The notes under the pieces: generated by a model
Told to the model about the DNA's origin: nothing
Database searches by the model: none
What the model saw: the letters and a program-made list of their open reading frames with translations, nothing else
NCBI RefSeq assembly: GCF_900166985.1
Contig: NZ_FUZK01000002.1
Span: forward strand, 1-64,000
From: Acholeplasma oculi
GTDB lineage: Bacteria > Bacillota_I > Bacilli_A > Acholeplasmatales > Acholeplasmataceae
Direction of reading: 5' to 3'
Length of the DNA stretch: 64,000 nt
Position numbers and translations under genes: made by a program
Shown here: positions 26,013-35,043 of the stretch, in pieces
Layout of the letters: the number at the start of each line of letters is the position of its first letter
Position numbering within the stretch: the stretch's first letter is position 1

Positions 26013-27776
26013 ATGTCTAAATGGGATTTATCCGTCTTTTATTCCGATGATCAAGCTTGGGAAAAAGATTTTGAATTATTAAAAGGAAAACTATCAAAGT
26101 TCCAAGATTTCAAAGGAAAACTTGGTGATTTCGAATCCTTTAAAGCATATCATTTATTTGATGAGGAAGTTACACACTTACTCTATAAAGTCTATGCATA
26201 TGCACATCTTGGAAGTGATCTAAATTTAAAAGATACTAAAAAGATGAATATGAATCAACAAGTTGGGTTAACACTTTCACAATTATCTCAACTTACCTCA
26301 TTTATTTCACCAGAGATTATTGCTTTAGGTGAAGAAAAAGTATTAAGTTTTGTTGAAAAGGATGATTACTTAAAACCATTTAAGTTCCCTTATCAAAAGT
26401 TATTTAGAAGTCAAGAACATATCTTAGATGCTAAGAGTGAAGGTTTACTCTCTAACTTCTCAGCAATCAGAAATATCCCTACTTCTTTATATCAAGCATT
26501 ATCTGTAATAGACAGAAAAGATGAAACAATTAAATTATCTGATGACTCTGAAGTAACTGTATCTCAAGCACAATTCCGTGCATTAATTGAGGATGCAAAA
26601 ACACCAGAAGATCGTAAAAAGATTTTTGAATCTTTATACCGTAAATATGTTGATAATAAATCAGCATTTGCAGCAACTTATAACTTAGTCTTACAACAAT
26701 TAAGTGCAAACGTTAAAAACAGACAATACGAATCAAGTTTAGATGCAGCATTATTTGGTAACAACATTCCAACTTCAGTATTCCATAACTTAAAAGATGC
26801 AGCTTACGAAAACACACATCCATTAAAACGTTATATTGCAATCCGTAAGAAAGCTTTAAAAATGGATGAATACTTCACTTATGATAGATTCTTAGCACTT
26901 GCTAAATCTGATAAAAAATATCCATATGAAGAAGCTAAACAATTATTTATTGATGCATTAAATGGATTCCCTAAAGAATTTGTCGATAATCAACTCGATG
27001 CATTAAAAGATGGATTTGTGGATGCTTATCCACAAGATGGAAAACGTACAGGTGCATATTCATCAGGTTTTTATGGACATCATCCATTTATCTTACTTAA
27101 CCACAATGATACATTAGATTCTGTCTTTACACTTGCTCATGAAGCAGGACACTCTGCACATACAATATTCTCTGATAAAGCACAACCTATGCCAATCAGT
27201 GATTATACAATCTTTGTAGCAGAAATTGCATCAACATTTAACGAGCATGCATTACTCGATCATCTCTTGAAAAAATCAAATTCAAAAGAAGAAAAAATTG
27301 AGTTATTAACTATGGCTATTGATAATATTTGTTCAACATTCTACCGTCAAACATTATTTGCAACCTATGAATATGAAGCCAACAAATTAGTTCAAGAAGG
27401 TCAACCAATTAATGAACAAAACTTATCTCAAATCATGATTAATTTATATAAACATTATTATGATTTAGATATTACTAAAGAACCAGGTAAACAATATGTT
27501 TGGGCATATATCCCACACTTATTCTATACACCTTTCTATGTCTATCAATATGCAACAGCTTTTAGTGCTTCTCTAAAAATCTATGATAATGTAAAATCTA
27601 ATGAACCTAAAGCATTTGAAAACTATATTGCTATGTTAAAAACAGGTGGTTCAATGTATCCTGTTGATGAGGCTAAAATCGCAGGTGCAGACTTAACTGT
27701 AAAAGAAACATTCTTATCTGTAATTAAACGTATGGAATCTTTATTAGATCAATTAGAAGCACTACTTGACTCTTAA
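26013..27776 (+). CDS. pepF: Oligoendopeptidase F (M3 family zinc peptidase)
   Basis: Cytoplasmic peptidase that degrades oligopeptides. The zinc motif HEAGH is at about residue 375 (TLAHEAGHSAHTIFS), with the third ligand region FVAEIASTFNEH about 27 residues later, as in M3 enzymes. GFYGHHPFILLN upstream of the motif is another family block. Length 587 aa is usual. AAAGGTAGG lies before the ATG. It is a single gene, followed by the trpS T-box. Confidence 0.95.
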   Translation: MSKWDLSVFYSDDQAWEKDFELLKGKLSKFQDFKGKLGDFESFKAYHLFDEEVTHLLYKVYAYAHLGSDLNLKDTKKMNMNQQVGLTLSQLSQLTSFISPEIIALGEEKVLSFVEKDDYLKPFKFPYQKLFRSQEHILDAKSEGLLSNFSAIRNIPTSLYQALSVIDRKDETIKLSDDSEVTVSQAQFRALIEDAKTPEDRKKIFESLYRKYVDNKSAFAATYNLVLQQLSANVKNRQYESSLDAALFGNNIPTSVFHNLKDAAYENTHPLKRYIAIRKKALKMDEYFTYDRFLALAKSDKKYPYEEAKQLFIDALNGFPKEFVDNQLDALKDGFVDAYPQDGKRTGAYSSGFYGHHPFILLNHNDTLDSVFTLAHEAGHSAHTIFSDKAQPMPISDYTIFVAEIASTFNEHALLDHLLKKSNSKEEKIELLTMAIDNICSTFYRQTLFATYEYEANKLVQEGQPINEQNLSQIMINLYKHYYDLDITKEPGKQYVWAYIPHLFYTPFYVYQYATAFSASLKIYDNVKSNEPKAFENYIAMLKTGGSMYPVDEAKIAGADLTVKETFLSVIKRMESLLDQLEALLDS

Positions 27777-27779
27777 GGG

Positions 27780-27807
27780 TTGACTATTTATAAAAATACA
27801 TTAAAAT
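27780..27807 (+). promoter_or_regulatory. Promoter of the T-box/trpS transcript
   Basis: TTGACT (27780-27785), a 16-bp spacer and TAAAAT (27802-27807), placed just before the first stem of the T-box leader. Confidence 0.6.
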
Positions 27808-27811
27808 ATTA

Positions 27812-28020
27812 TTGACGTTGATTAGAACAAGTAATCCTCCATGACTTATAAAGAGACCTATAGTTTGGTGAAATATAGGAAGTATGGTTGTATGAATGGG
27901 CCTATGAGTCAACAATTTCATCAAAGTGCTAGATTTTTATCTAGAATCAAGGTGGTACCACGGATTTAATCATTCGTCCTTTAAAAAGATTATACTTTTT
28001 AAGGACGAATTTTATTTTTT
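27812..28020 (+). promoter_or_regulatory. T-box riboswitch controlling trpS (Trp specifier UGG)
   Basis: All parts of a T-box leader are visible. Stem I closes with GTTGA (27817-27821) and TCAAC (27909-27913). The specifier is TGG at 27897-27899 in GAATGGGC. The T-box itself, AAGGTGGTACCACGG, is at 27949-27963. The terminator pairs ATTCGTCCTTTAAAAAG with CTTTTTAAGGACGAAT (27972-28010) and ends in T. The T-box bases can instead pair with the left terminator arm (CGTCCTT) to form the antiterminator. Uncharged tRNA-Trp should switch trpS on. Confidence 0.95.
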
Positions 28021-28035
28021 AAGGAGAAAAAACAT

Positions 28036-29040
28036 ATGAAACGACTTGTCTCAGGGATTAAACCTACTGGAGAATTAACATTAGGTAACTATATTGGTGC
28101 GATAAAGCAATTTGTCAAACTACAAAATGAATTAGTAGATACAGAATTCTTTATTTTTGTTGCTGACTTACATGCTATTACAACACCACAGGAGAAACAA
28201 AAATTAAGAGCTCGTATTAAAGATATTGCAGCATTTTATGTTGCATGTGGATTAGACCCAGAAAGAGTACATCTATTTATTCAATCTGAGGTCATCGAAC
28301 ATGCATTATTAGGTTATATTATGGAATCTACTGCATATATCGGTGAAATGGAACGTATGATTCAGTTCAAAGAGAAAAAACGTACCCAAACAGAGGGTGT
28401 TCGTACCTCACTTCTAACTTATCCTGCATTAATGGCTGCAGATATATTACTTTATGATGCATCCATTGTTCCAGTAGGTGAGGATCAAAATCAACATCTT
28501 GAATTAACAAGACTTCTTGCAGAAAGATTTAATATACAATATGGTCAAACATTTGTTGTTCCAGTTGGTCATATAACCAAAGTCGGTGCGAAAATTAAAG
28601 ACCTACAAGAACCTACTAAAAAGATGAGTAAATCCGAAGGTTTAAGTGAGAAATCCTATATTTTACTACAAGATACTCCAAATCAAATTAGAAATAAGAT
28701 TCGTTCTGCAGTTACAGACTCTGATCAATCCATTCGATTTGATGAAAAACTTAAACCGGGTATTTCTAATTTATTAACAATCTATTCTGCAATTACAGAT
28801 ATGCCTATAAAAAAAATTGAAAAGAAATATGAACATGAAACGTCTTATCAGGGATTTAAAGAAGAATTAGGTGAGTTACTCGCAAATCATATTGAGTCCA
28901 TACAAACCAAATATAAATCACTGATTCAATCCAGTGAACTTGATCAAATACTGGATAAGGGTCGTGATTATGCGAGTATGATTGCCAAAAGAAAAATGGC
29001 TAAAGTAATGGCAAGAATGGGTTTAGAACGTAAAAAATAA
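28036..29040 (+). CDS. trpS: Tryptophanyl-tRNA synthetase
   Basis: Class Ic synthetase charging tRNA-Trp. The HIGH-like motif is in LTLGNYIGAIKQFV and the KMSKS motif in KKMSKSEG near residue 197. Other family blocks are SGIKPTGELTLGNY and VPVGEDQNQHLELTRLLAERF. Length 334 aa is normal. AAGGAG precedes the ATG. The Trp-specific T-box upstream fixes both identity and regulation. Confidence 0.97.
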   Translation: MKRLVSGIKPTGELTLGNYIGAIKQFVKLQNELVDTEFFIFVADLHAITTPQEKQKLRARIKDIAAFYVACGLDPERVHLFIQSEVIEHALLGYIMESTAYIGEMERMIQFKEKKRTQTEGVRTSLLTYPALMAADILLYDASIVPVGEDQNQHLELTRLLAERFNIQYGQTFVVPVGHITKVGAKIKDLQEPTKKMSKSEGLSEKSYILLQDTPNQIRNKIRSAVTDSDQSIRFDEKLKPGISNLLTIYSAITDMPIKKIEKKYEHETSYQGFKEELGELLANHIESIQTKYKSLIQSSELDQILDKGRDYASMIAKRKMAKVMARMGLERKK

Positions 29041-29048
29041 CATAAAAA

Positions 29049-29083
29049 AACGATTGTTCAAATGATAAGCTGAACAATCGTTT
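29049..29083. terminator. Bidirectional terminator between trpS and the lipid kinase
   Basis: AACGATTGTTCA/TGAACAATCGTT stem, flanked by A7 on the left and T on the right, between two convergent genes. Confidence 0.88.
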
Positions 29084-29088
29084 TATTT

Positions 29089-29931
29089 TTATTCGTGTGC
29101 TTTAACTTGATATTCTCTCACAGGGTATATTTCATCTCCATCAATTTGCATGTAGGTATCCACGAGTAATTGAACTTTAATATCTTTCCCTCTATAAAAC
29201 TTAACAAAACTCTTAAATATTCTATGCCAACCAAAATAAATGGTTGGAAATATCAGTAAGAGTAACCATCTAGGAACATCTTTGACAACTACCAATTCAA
29301 TGACTTTATCTGTTCTTTTGATTTTAGGGGCAAGCATCATACCACCACCAAAATATTTAGAGTGCATACAAGTTGCAAACCAAACTTTATTCGCCTCAAA
29401 CGATTCCCCGTCCACTGTAATATACGCAGTAACAGGTTTATATTGAAAGAATGATTGAATTGAGTTTTTAAAATAGTTGGATTTATTTTTTATTTGTTTA
29501 GATCTGTTTACCTTATAACAAACCAATCCATCTAAACCAACTCCTGTACCATTTAAAAATAAGGAATGCTTATCATTTACAGAAACAGTTGGTAAATTCA
29601 TAATATAAGGTTTAATATCTGCAAGTTTATGTTTCACTGGAACGCTTCGGATAAAGTCATTACCTGTACCTGCTTTATACATAAAGACAGATGGTTTTAA
29701 GTCGATACCTTGAATTTGATTAACGATACGGTTTAAAGTACCATCTCCACCGATGATAATGATTCTATCTTCTTCTTTACATGCACTTAAAAAAGACTTT
29801 ACATCATGAATATCTAAAAGATTCTTAATATCTACATTGAATCCTTTTTTTTGATGTTTTTTAGATAATTTTTCTGCAATATGCTTATTTTTACCCTTAT
29901 TGGATAGTGGATTATATAAAATAATGTCCAT
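29089..29931 (-). CDS. Diacylglycerol/lipid kinase (DAGK catalytic domain)
   Basis: Soluble lipid kinase of the DgkB/YegS/BmrU family. The nucleotide-binding GGDGTLNRIVN follows IIIIGG near residue 60. PLSNKGKNK at the N-terminus and GTGNDFIRSVP near residue 95 are the other family motifs. Length 280 aa. It may recycle diacylglycerol to phosphatidate (as DgkB does) or act on another lipid. It lies seven bases after the tyrS stop, so it is probably on the tyrS transcript. Confidence 0.85.
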   Translation of the reverse strand: MDIILYNPLSNKGKNKHIAEKLSKKHQKKGFNVDIKNLLDIHDVKSFLSACKEEDRIIIIGGDGTLNRIVNQIQGIDLKPSVFMYKAGTGNDFIRSVPVKHKLADIKPYIMNLPTVSVNDKHSLFLNGTGVGLDGLVCYKVNRSKQIKNKSNYFKNSIQSFFQYKPVTAYITVDGESFEANKVWFATCMHSKYFGGGMMLAPKIKRTDKVIELVVVKDVPRWLLLLIFPTIYFGWHRIFKSFVKFYRGKDIKVQLLVDTYMQIDGDEIYPVREYQVKAHE

Positions 29932-29937
29932 AATTTA

Positions 29938-31176
29938 TTATTTAAATACGACTAATACGTATTTTTTCTTTCCTCTTCTTAAGATTGCATATTGTCCAAA
30001 AGCTTTTTCTGTTTGAAGAACTTTATACTCTAAGTCAGATATTTTTTCACCTTGAAGATATACTGCACCACTTTGAATAAATTCTCTAGCTTCACGATTG
30101 GATTTTGCAAGCCTTGAACGAACTAATACTTCAATAATACCATCATTTGTAACTTCAACACGATCTAATACTTTTCCAAGTACTTCAAAGGATGCCTCAT
30201 CTAATTGATTAAAGTCTCCACTAAATAATGCTTCTGTTACTTTTTTAGCACGGTTTAACTCATCTTTACCATGAACAAATAAGACAACCTCTTCTGCTAA
30301 TCTCTTTTGAGCAATTCTTAATTCTGGTTCTTTTAAGGATGCATCTATTAATGCATCAATTTCAGTTCTTTCAAGTGTTGTTAATAAATTTAAGAAGTTT
30401 TTAATATCATGATCACTACTATTTAAAAAATATTGATACATTTCATAAGGACTTGTTAATGTTTTATCCAACCAAAGTGCACCGGATTCAGATTTACCAA
30501 ATTTTGTACCATCTGCTTTTAAGAGTAATGGACTACTTAAACCAACAGCATCATTTTCACCAACAACTTTTCTAATAAGTTCTAGACCTGCAGTAATGTT
30601 TCCCCATTGATCTGAACCACCAAACTGTATTTTACAATCAATTGTTTGATATAGGTTCAACCAATCGATAGATTGTAAAATCATATATGAAAATTCAGTG
30701 TATGAAATACCTATATCCAATCTTTTTTGAACGGTTTCTTTGTTCAACATATAACTGACATTAAAATATTTTCCATAATCTCTTAAAAACGAAATAAGAT
30801 CTATTTTTGAAATCCAATCATAGTTATTCACAAAGATTGCATTTCCATCTAATAACCCTTTAATTTGAGTTTCAATTTTTTTAGCATTTAATAGTGATTG
30901 TTCTAGTGTTAAAAGTTTTCTTTCTGAGGTTTCTTTAGGATCGCCTATTAAACCTGTTGCTCCTCCAATTAAAACGACTGGAATATGTCCATGTTTTTGA
31001 AGATATTTCATACGTACAATTTGAACTAAATGTCCAACGGTTAACGATTCACCTGTTGGGTCATATCCTACATAAAACTTAACACCTTTTCCATTAATTA
31101 ATACTTTTGCTTGTTCCAAATGAGAAACATCTTTTACCATACCTCTCATAACTAATTCATCATATAAGTTCATCAT
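29938..31176 (-). CDS. tyrS: Tyrosyl-tRNA synthetase
   Basis: Class Ic synthetase. [19 protein letters not shown] carries the HIGH-like site, [16 protein letters not shown] binds tyrosine, and [13 protein letters not shown] is the KMSKS-like loop. A C-terminal S4-type RNA-binding domain ([19 protein letters not shown]) follows. Length 412 aa is normal. Two ATGs are adjacent at 31176 and 31173; GAGG lies 9 and 12 bases upstream, favouring the first. A T-box leader precedes it. Confidence 0.96.
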   Translation of the reverse strand: MMNLYDELVMRGMVKDVSHLEQAKVLINGKGVKFYVGYDPTGESLTVGHLVQIVRMKYLQKHGHIPVVLIGGATGLIGDPKETSERKLLTLEQSLLNAKKIETQIKGLLDGNAIFVNNYDWISKIDLISFLRDYGKYFNVSYMLNKETVQKRLDIGISYTEFSYMILQSIDWLNLYQTIDCKIQFGGSDQWGNITAGLELIRKVVGENDAVGLSSPLLLKADGTKFGKSESGALWLDKTLTSPYEMYQYFLNSSDHDIKNFLNLLTTLERTEIDALIDASLKEPELRIAQKRLAEEVVLFVHGKDELNRAKKVTEALFSGDFNQLDEASFEVLGKVLDRVEVTNDGIIEVLVRSRLAKSNREAREFIQSGAVYLQGEKISDLEYKVLQTEKAFGQYAILRRGKKKYVLVVFK

Positions 31177-31194
31177 TCAAATCATCCTCTCCTT

Positions 31195-31360
31195 AAATAA
31201 AAATGTCCTTAGATTGAAAAAACAATCTAAGGACGAAATAAAAATTCCGTGGTACCACCTTAGTTCACGACAAAACATCGTGCACTTAAAAATTTATGTG
31301 TCTCATTTGTTGTATTTCGATCATTTAATTTAACTTCTGGTTCACACCAAACACCAGATC
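31195..31360 (-). promoter_or_regulatory. T-box riboswitch controlling tyrS (candidate specifier UAC)
   Basis: On the minus strand the T-box AAGGTGGTACCACGG (31261-31247) is followed by a terminator, GTCCTTAGATTG/CAATCTAAGGAC (31234-31204), with T after it. A UAC at 31314-31312 in GAAATACAAC is the likely Tyr specifier. The region available for Stem I is short (about 60-70 nt), with a hairpin CTGG...CCAG at its 5' end, so Stem I looks reduced compared with the trpS leader. Confidence 0.85.
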
Positions 31361-31407
31361 TCTTATTTTAGTTTTAAATATCTACTTATTGTCAAATTCA
31401 CAGACGA

Positions 31408-32400
31408 TTAAATTGATTGTCTTTCAATAATACGGTGTGGTAATACAATACGTGTATTTTCGACACCTTTAGATTGCATCAATTTGGTTAATAATCTCAT
31501 GGATACTGCACCAATATCATATACTGGAATATCAATGGATGTAAGTGCTGGCCTAGATAATGCAGCATACTTGGTATTTTGGAATCCAGCAATTTTTAAA
31601 TTACTTGGAACGGATTTACCATTTTCAATTGCTGTATTTAAAAACGATACTGCAATTGAATCTCTAACTGCAATTGCACCATCCACATGGATATCCGCGA
31701 AGAATGTCTCAAAGTGTGGACGATTAATCAGTGTATCACCACTTGTTCTAAATATCTTAGGTTCTAAGCCAGCCTCAAGCATTGCTTTTGTATAGCCTTC
31801 TTCTTTTTTATCATTGACGCTATAACGTCTAGCTGTACTTAATAAATAAATGTCTTTACATTTTTTATCAATTAACTTCTTAGTGATTTCATAACCTGCT
31901 TTAACATAGTCAATGGATACGGTTGGTACAATTGGATCACTTGTAACAACGTTTGCGAAAACATATGGAATGTTATTGTCATTAAACATACGTTTAATCA
32001 GCTCAACATCACGATCATTTAATTCATCGTTTAAATAAAGAATGCCATCAACTTGTTCTGCAACGATATTTTGTAAAGTATCTAAAACATCTGCTTCCTC
32101 ATGAATCGTAAAAAGTTTAATGGAATAGTTATACTTTTCAGCAATATCTGCAATCCCACCTAACATTTGTGCAACCGAAGCTCTTGTAATATCTGAAATA
32201 ACAACACCTACTGTAGTTGTTTTTCTACTTGCAAGACCTCTTGCGATTACGTTGGGACGATACCCTAGTTCTTTAATAACTTTTAATACACGAACACGAG
32301 TTTCTTCCTTTACTTTTTCTGGCGAGTTTAACACTCTAGAAACTGTAGCAAGTGAAACACCCGCAGCTCCAGCAACGTCATAAATTGTTGCGTTACTCAT
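31408..32400 (-). CDS. ccpA: Catabolite control protein A (LacI family)
   Basis: Global carbon-catabolite regulator. The DNA-binding head SNATIYDVAGAAGVSLATVS, then RVLNSPEKV and LGYRPNVIARGLASRKTTTV, matches CcpA more closely than other LacI members. The periplasmic-binding-like core follows, without the features of a sugar-specific repressor. Start at 32400 (MSNATIY) has GAGGTG six bases before it; the ATG three codons earlier would overlap that site. Length 330 aa is usual. It probably works with the Ser-phosphorylated HPr-like protein at 44.9 kb and the cre-like sites in this window (inference). Confidence 0.9.
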   Translation of the reverse strand: MSNATIYDVAGAAGVSLATVSRVLNSPEKVKEETRVRVLKVIKELGYRPNVIARGLASRKTTTVGVVISDITRASVAQMLGGIADIAEKYNYSIKLFTIHEEADVLDTLQNIVAEQVDGILYLNDELNDRDVELIKRMFNDNNIPYVFANVVTSDPIVPTVSIDYVKAGYEITKKLIDKKCKDIYLLSTARRYSVNDKKEEGYTKAMLEAGLEPKIFRTSGDTLINRPHFETFFADIHVDGAIAVRDSIAVSFLNTAIENGKSVPSNLKIAGFQNTKYAALSRPALTSIDIPVYDIGAVSMRLLTKLMQSKGVENTRIVLPHRIIERQSI

Positions 32401-32519
32401 AATCATCACCTCTTTATTAAATTCGATTATATCATAAAATGGAAGTGCTTACAATATGTTATGAAACAAAATGAAAAATTTTCATAAAAAGAAAAACATA
32501 GTCAAATCAAATAAATAAA

Positions 32520-32543
32520 AACCAGCATTTTATATGCTGGTTT
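32520..32543 (-). terminator. Terminator after rplS
   Basis: AACCAGCAT/ATGCTGGTT stem with a five-base loop, four bases past the rplS stop, followed on the minus strand by TTTTATTTATTTG. Confidence 0.88.
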
Positions 32544-32547
32544 ATAC

Positions 32548-32910
32548 TTAAGCTGCTTTCTTTTCTCTGATTCTTGATGCTTTCTTGCTGAGTGTACGGA
32601 TGTAGTGCAATTTAGCACGACGAACGATACCCACACGAGCAACTTCTAAACGATCAATAGCCGGTGTATGGACTGGGAATGTTCTTTCAACACCTACCCC
32701 ATTTGAAACCTTACGAACTGTGAAAGTTTCTGAGATACCAGATCCTTGACGCTTAATAACTAAACCTTCAAATAACTGAATTCTTTCTTTGTTACCTTCT
32801 TTAATTTTAACGTAGACTTTAACAGTGTCTCCTGCTTTAAAGTCTGGTCTTTCAAAAAGATATTTCTTAGTGATTTCAGCTAGTAAGGCTTGACCTTTTA
32901 ATTTTGCCAT
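32548..32910 (-). CDS. rplS: 50S ribosomal protein L19
   Basis: Ribosomal protein L19: [60 protein letters not shown] and [16 protein letters not shown] are all present. Length 120 aa is typical. It is the last gene of the rpsP-khpA-rimM-trmD-rplS block and also has its own promoter and leader. Confidence 0.97.
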   Translation of the reverse strand: MAKLKGQALLAEITKKYLFERPDFKAGDTVKVYVKIKEGNKERIQLFEGLVIKRQGSGISETFTVRKVSNGVGVERTFPVHTPAIDRLEVARVGIVRRAKLHYIRTLSKKASRIREKKAA

Positions 32911-32968
32911 AAACGATTCTCCTTATTCTACGTCTGTTCATAAGTATAACTTAGCGGACCAGCGTGCG
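32911..32968 (-). promoter_or_regulatory. L19 leader RNA
   Basis: Short untranslated leader between trmD and rplS. Its position matches the L19 leader known from Bacilli, which binds L19 to limit its own synthesis. The minus strand reads ACGCACGCTGGTCCGCTAAG and then GAACAGACGTAGAATAAGG. Pairing was not modelled; the call rests mainly on position and on the dedicated promoter. Confidence 0.5.
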
Positions 32969-32974
32969 TTTTTT

Positions 32975-33003
32975 ATTATACATGAATCTTTATTTAGATT
33001 CAA
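32975..33003 (-). promoter_or_regulatory. rplS promoter inside the end of trmD
   Basis: Minus-strand TTGAAT (33003-32998) and TATAAT (32980-32975) are 17 bp apart. The -35 lies within the last codons of trmD. Confidence 0.75.
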
Positions 33004-33721
33004 TCTCTTTTTTAAGATTATCTAAAATCTTCTTTTCTTCTTTACTAAAATCCCTTTTTACTAATAAATCCGGTCTTTTAGTGAATGTTTTTCTTAAACT
33101 TTCCCTTAATCTCCAAAGTCTTATTTGTTCATGATGACCTGATCTTAATACCTCAGGTACTTCTAGACCTTCATATGAACTAGGCTTTGTATATTGTGGA
33201 TATTTAAGTAAACCTTGTTGATGTGAATCATCAATATATGATGCTTCATTAATCACACCAGGTAACAAACGAATAATGCTATCTGCAATAACCATTGCAG
33301 GAATTTCTCCACCCGTTAAAACATAATCACCAATACTCATTTCTTCATCAACTAACGATAAGACGCGTTCATCAATACCTTCGTAATGTCCACAAATTAA
33401 AATGAGATGTTTGATTTCTCTACTCATTTTTGTTGCAATAGACTGGTTAAATACAGTTCCTTGAGGTGAAAGAAATACAGTATAACTTTCATCGGTTTGT
33501 ATTTGTTTTAATAACTTATGAAACGGTGGATAGATCATTAACATCCCAGCACCACCACCATAAGGTGTATCATCAATTTTTCCACCTTTTAAATCCGTAT
33601 AATCTCTTAGATCATAAATTTTAATTTCTGCTTGACCATCTTCAATTGCATGCTTAATCTTAGATGTTGTTAAGAATTGGTCAAAGAAATTAGGAAAAAT
33701 TGTTATTATATCTATTTTCAT
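32990..33721 (-). CDS. trmD: tRNA (guanine-37-N1) methyltransferase
   Basis: SPOUT-class methyltransferase that protects the reading frame. The SAM-binding trefoil knot is shown by LICGHYEGIDERVL and SIGDYVLTGGEIPAMVIADS; DDTPYGGGAGMLM is the other classic block. Length 243 aa. Start overlaps the rimM stop by four bases (ATGA). Confidence 0.97.
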   Translation of the reverse strand: MKIDIITIFPNFFDQFLTTSKIKHAIEDGQAEIKIYDLRDYTDLKGGKIDDTPYGGGAGMLMIYPPFHKLLKQIQTDESYTVFLSPQGTVFNQSIATKMSREIKHLILICGHYEGIDERVLSLVDEEMSIGDYVLTGGEIPAMVIADSIIRLLPGVINEASYIDDSHQQGLLKYPQYTKPSSYEGLEVPEVLRSGHHEQIRLWRLRESLRKTFTKRPDLLVKRDFSKEEKKILDNLKKEIESK

Positions 33722-34197
33722 ATCAATCCCTCAATTGTATCAATCATAATCTCTTCGTCTGTTACAGACTTAATAAATTCAGATACAAACGGTATTAATA
33801 CATATTTACCATCCGATTTGATGACTTTGAGTAAATGACCTTGTGGTACTTCGATGAGCGAATCCACATGTCCGACTAAATAATTATTTTGGGTTAACAC
33901 ACTTAATCCAATGAGTTTAGGTAAATGATATTCATTTTCCTTTAAATCAGTGGGTTCATCAGATGTGAATACTTCTTGATGTTTCAAGTGTTCCACGTCG
34001 GTTAATGATAAAAGATTTTCAAAAGCAACCAGATACAATTCACCTTGTGTTCTTACAGAGCGAATTTTTAGTAATTTCCCATCGATATAAACGGTTGAAC
34101 CTTTTTTAAATCGATCGAAATCTGTATCCTTCTTAATTTTGACTTCACCTTTGATTCCATGGGTGTTAACAATCTTACCTATCGAATAAAGTATCAT
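33718..34197 (-). CDS. rimM: Ribosome maturation factor RimM
   Basis: Assembly factor of the 30S head that binds S19. GKIVNTHGIKGEVKIKKDTD at the N-terminus is the RimM signature, and VPQGHLLKVIKSDGKYVLIP with FVSEFIKSVTDEEIMIDTIEGLI forms the PRC-barrel end. Length 159 aa. It is coupled to trmD and follows khpA by six bases. Confidence 0.93.
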   Translation of the reverse strand: MILYSIGKIVNTHGIKGEVKIKKDTDFDRFKKGSTVYIDGKLLKIRSVRTQGELYLVAFENLLSLTDVEHLKHQEVFTSDEPTDLKENEYHLPKLIGLSVLTQNNYLVGHVDSLIEVPQGHLLKVIKSDGKYVLIPFVSEFIKSVTDEEIMIDTIEGLI

Positions 34198-34203
34198 TTT
34201 ATC

Positions 34204-34452
34204 TTAATATGCATCAATATCTAGATGCACACGTTTACCAACTTTTGATGCTCCAGCGTAAACGATCGTGCGAATCGCACTTGCAATTTTTCCACCTTTG
34301 CCAATCACTCTACCTAAGTCTTGACTATTCACGAGCAATTGCACGTGAATCAGTTGATCATACTCTGATAGAACTTTGACAGAAACATCATCTGGGGAAA
34401 CCACTAATGGCATAACTATTTGTTTGATTAACTTTGCAAAATCGACTGCCAT
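34204..34452 (-). CDS. khpA: KH-domain RNA-binding protein KhpA
   Basis: An 82-aa single KH domain with the GxxG loop in GRVIGKGGKIASAIRTIV. It lies between rpsP and rimM, the standard place of khpA (ylqC) in Firmicutes. In walled relatives KhpA works with KhpB/Jag in RNA binding and cell elongation. In a wall-less cell the RNA-binding role is the likelier one (inference). Confidence 0.93.
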   Translation of the reverse strand: MAVDFAKLIKQIVMPLVVSPDDVSVKVLSEYDQLIHVQLLVNSQDLGRVIGKGGKIASAIRTIVYAGASKVGKRVHLDIDAY

Positions 34453-34476
34453 ATGCTTTTTTACCCCCTTAATAAA

Positions 34477-34719
34477 TTATTTATTTAATACATTGAACTT
34501 TTTGAATAAGCTCTTGACTGTATCTGTTGGTTGTGCACCTTTAGCCATCCATGATTGAACTTTTTCACCATTGACTAAAACAGTACCTTGAATTGGTTCA
34601 TAAGTTCCTACGATTTCTAAGAATTTACCATCTCTTGGTGCTTTTGAATCAGCTGCTACGATTCTATAGAATGGTCTTTTATGATTACCAAAACGTTGTA
34701 AACGTAATTTAACTGCCAT
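34477..34719 (-). CDS. rpsP: 30S ribosomal protein S16
   Basis: Ribosomal protein S16: [40 protein letters not shown] and [19 protein letters not shown]. Length 80 aa is normal. GGAG precedes the ATG. It is the first gene of the rpsP-rplS cluster; ffh/ylxM, which often precede it, are not here. Confidence 0.97.
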   Translation of the reverse strand: MAVKLRLQRFGNHKRPFYRIVAADSKAPRDGKFLEIVGTYEPIQGTVLVNGEKVQSWMAKGAQPTDTVKSLFKKFNVLNK

Positions 34720-34797
34720 ATTGATTTCTCCTTACTAAATTTTATCCTAATCTATTGTATCATAAATTATTATGCTGTCAAGTATTTTTTCTTGACA

Positions 34798-35043
34798 TCA
34801 ATCTGTTTGAACTTCAATATTGGATTCTATGTGAAAAAATAAGGAAGGATATAATGCAACAAACCCCTTCACGTTATGAAGTTGGCTTAATAACATCTTT
34901 TCACCTTTATTTTCATCTAAATAAACAACTGCATAATTTGATTTTTTAGATACGTATGCTAAATTTACATCAAGCTTACTTAATTTCTTAGGAACTTCTT
35001 TTCCTTTAAAATCAACTATATATGCACATCTTTTAATTTCCAT
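34798..35043 (-). CDS. YlbG-like protein (UPF0298/DUF2129)
   Basis: An 81-aa protein, CAYIVDFKGKEVPKKLSKLD...AYVSKKSNYAVVYLDENKGE...GFVALYPSLFFHIE. The pattern of a beta strand, a basic helix and YVSxxxxYAVxY agrees with the YlbG family of Firmicutes, whose function is not established. Start at 35043 (MEIKRCAY) is chosen because GGAG lies nine bases upstream. It overlaps the pseudouridine synthase gene by 11 bases, suggesting coupling. Confidence 0.72.
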   Translation of the reverse strand: MEIKRCAYIVDFKGKEVPKKLSKLDVNLAYVSKKSNYAVVYLDENKGEKMLLSQLHNVKGFVALYPSLFFHIESNIEVQTD

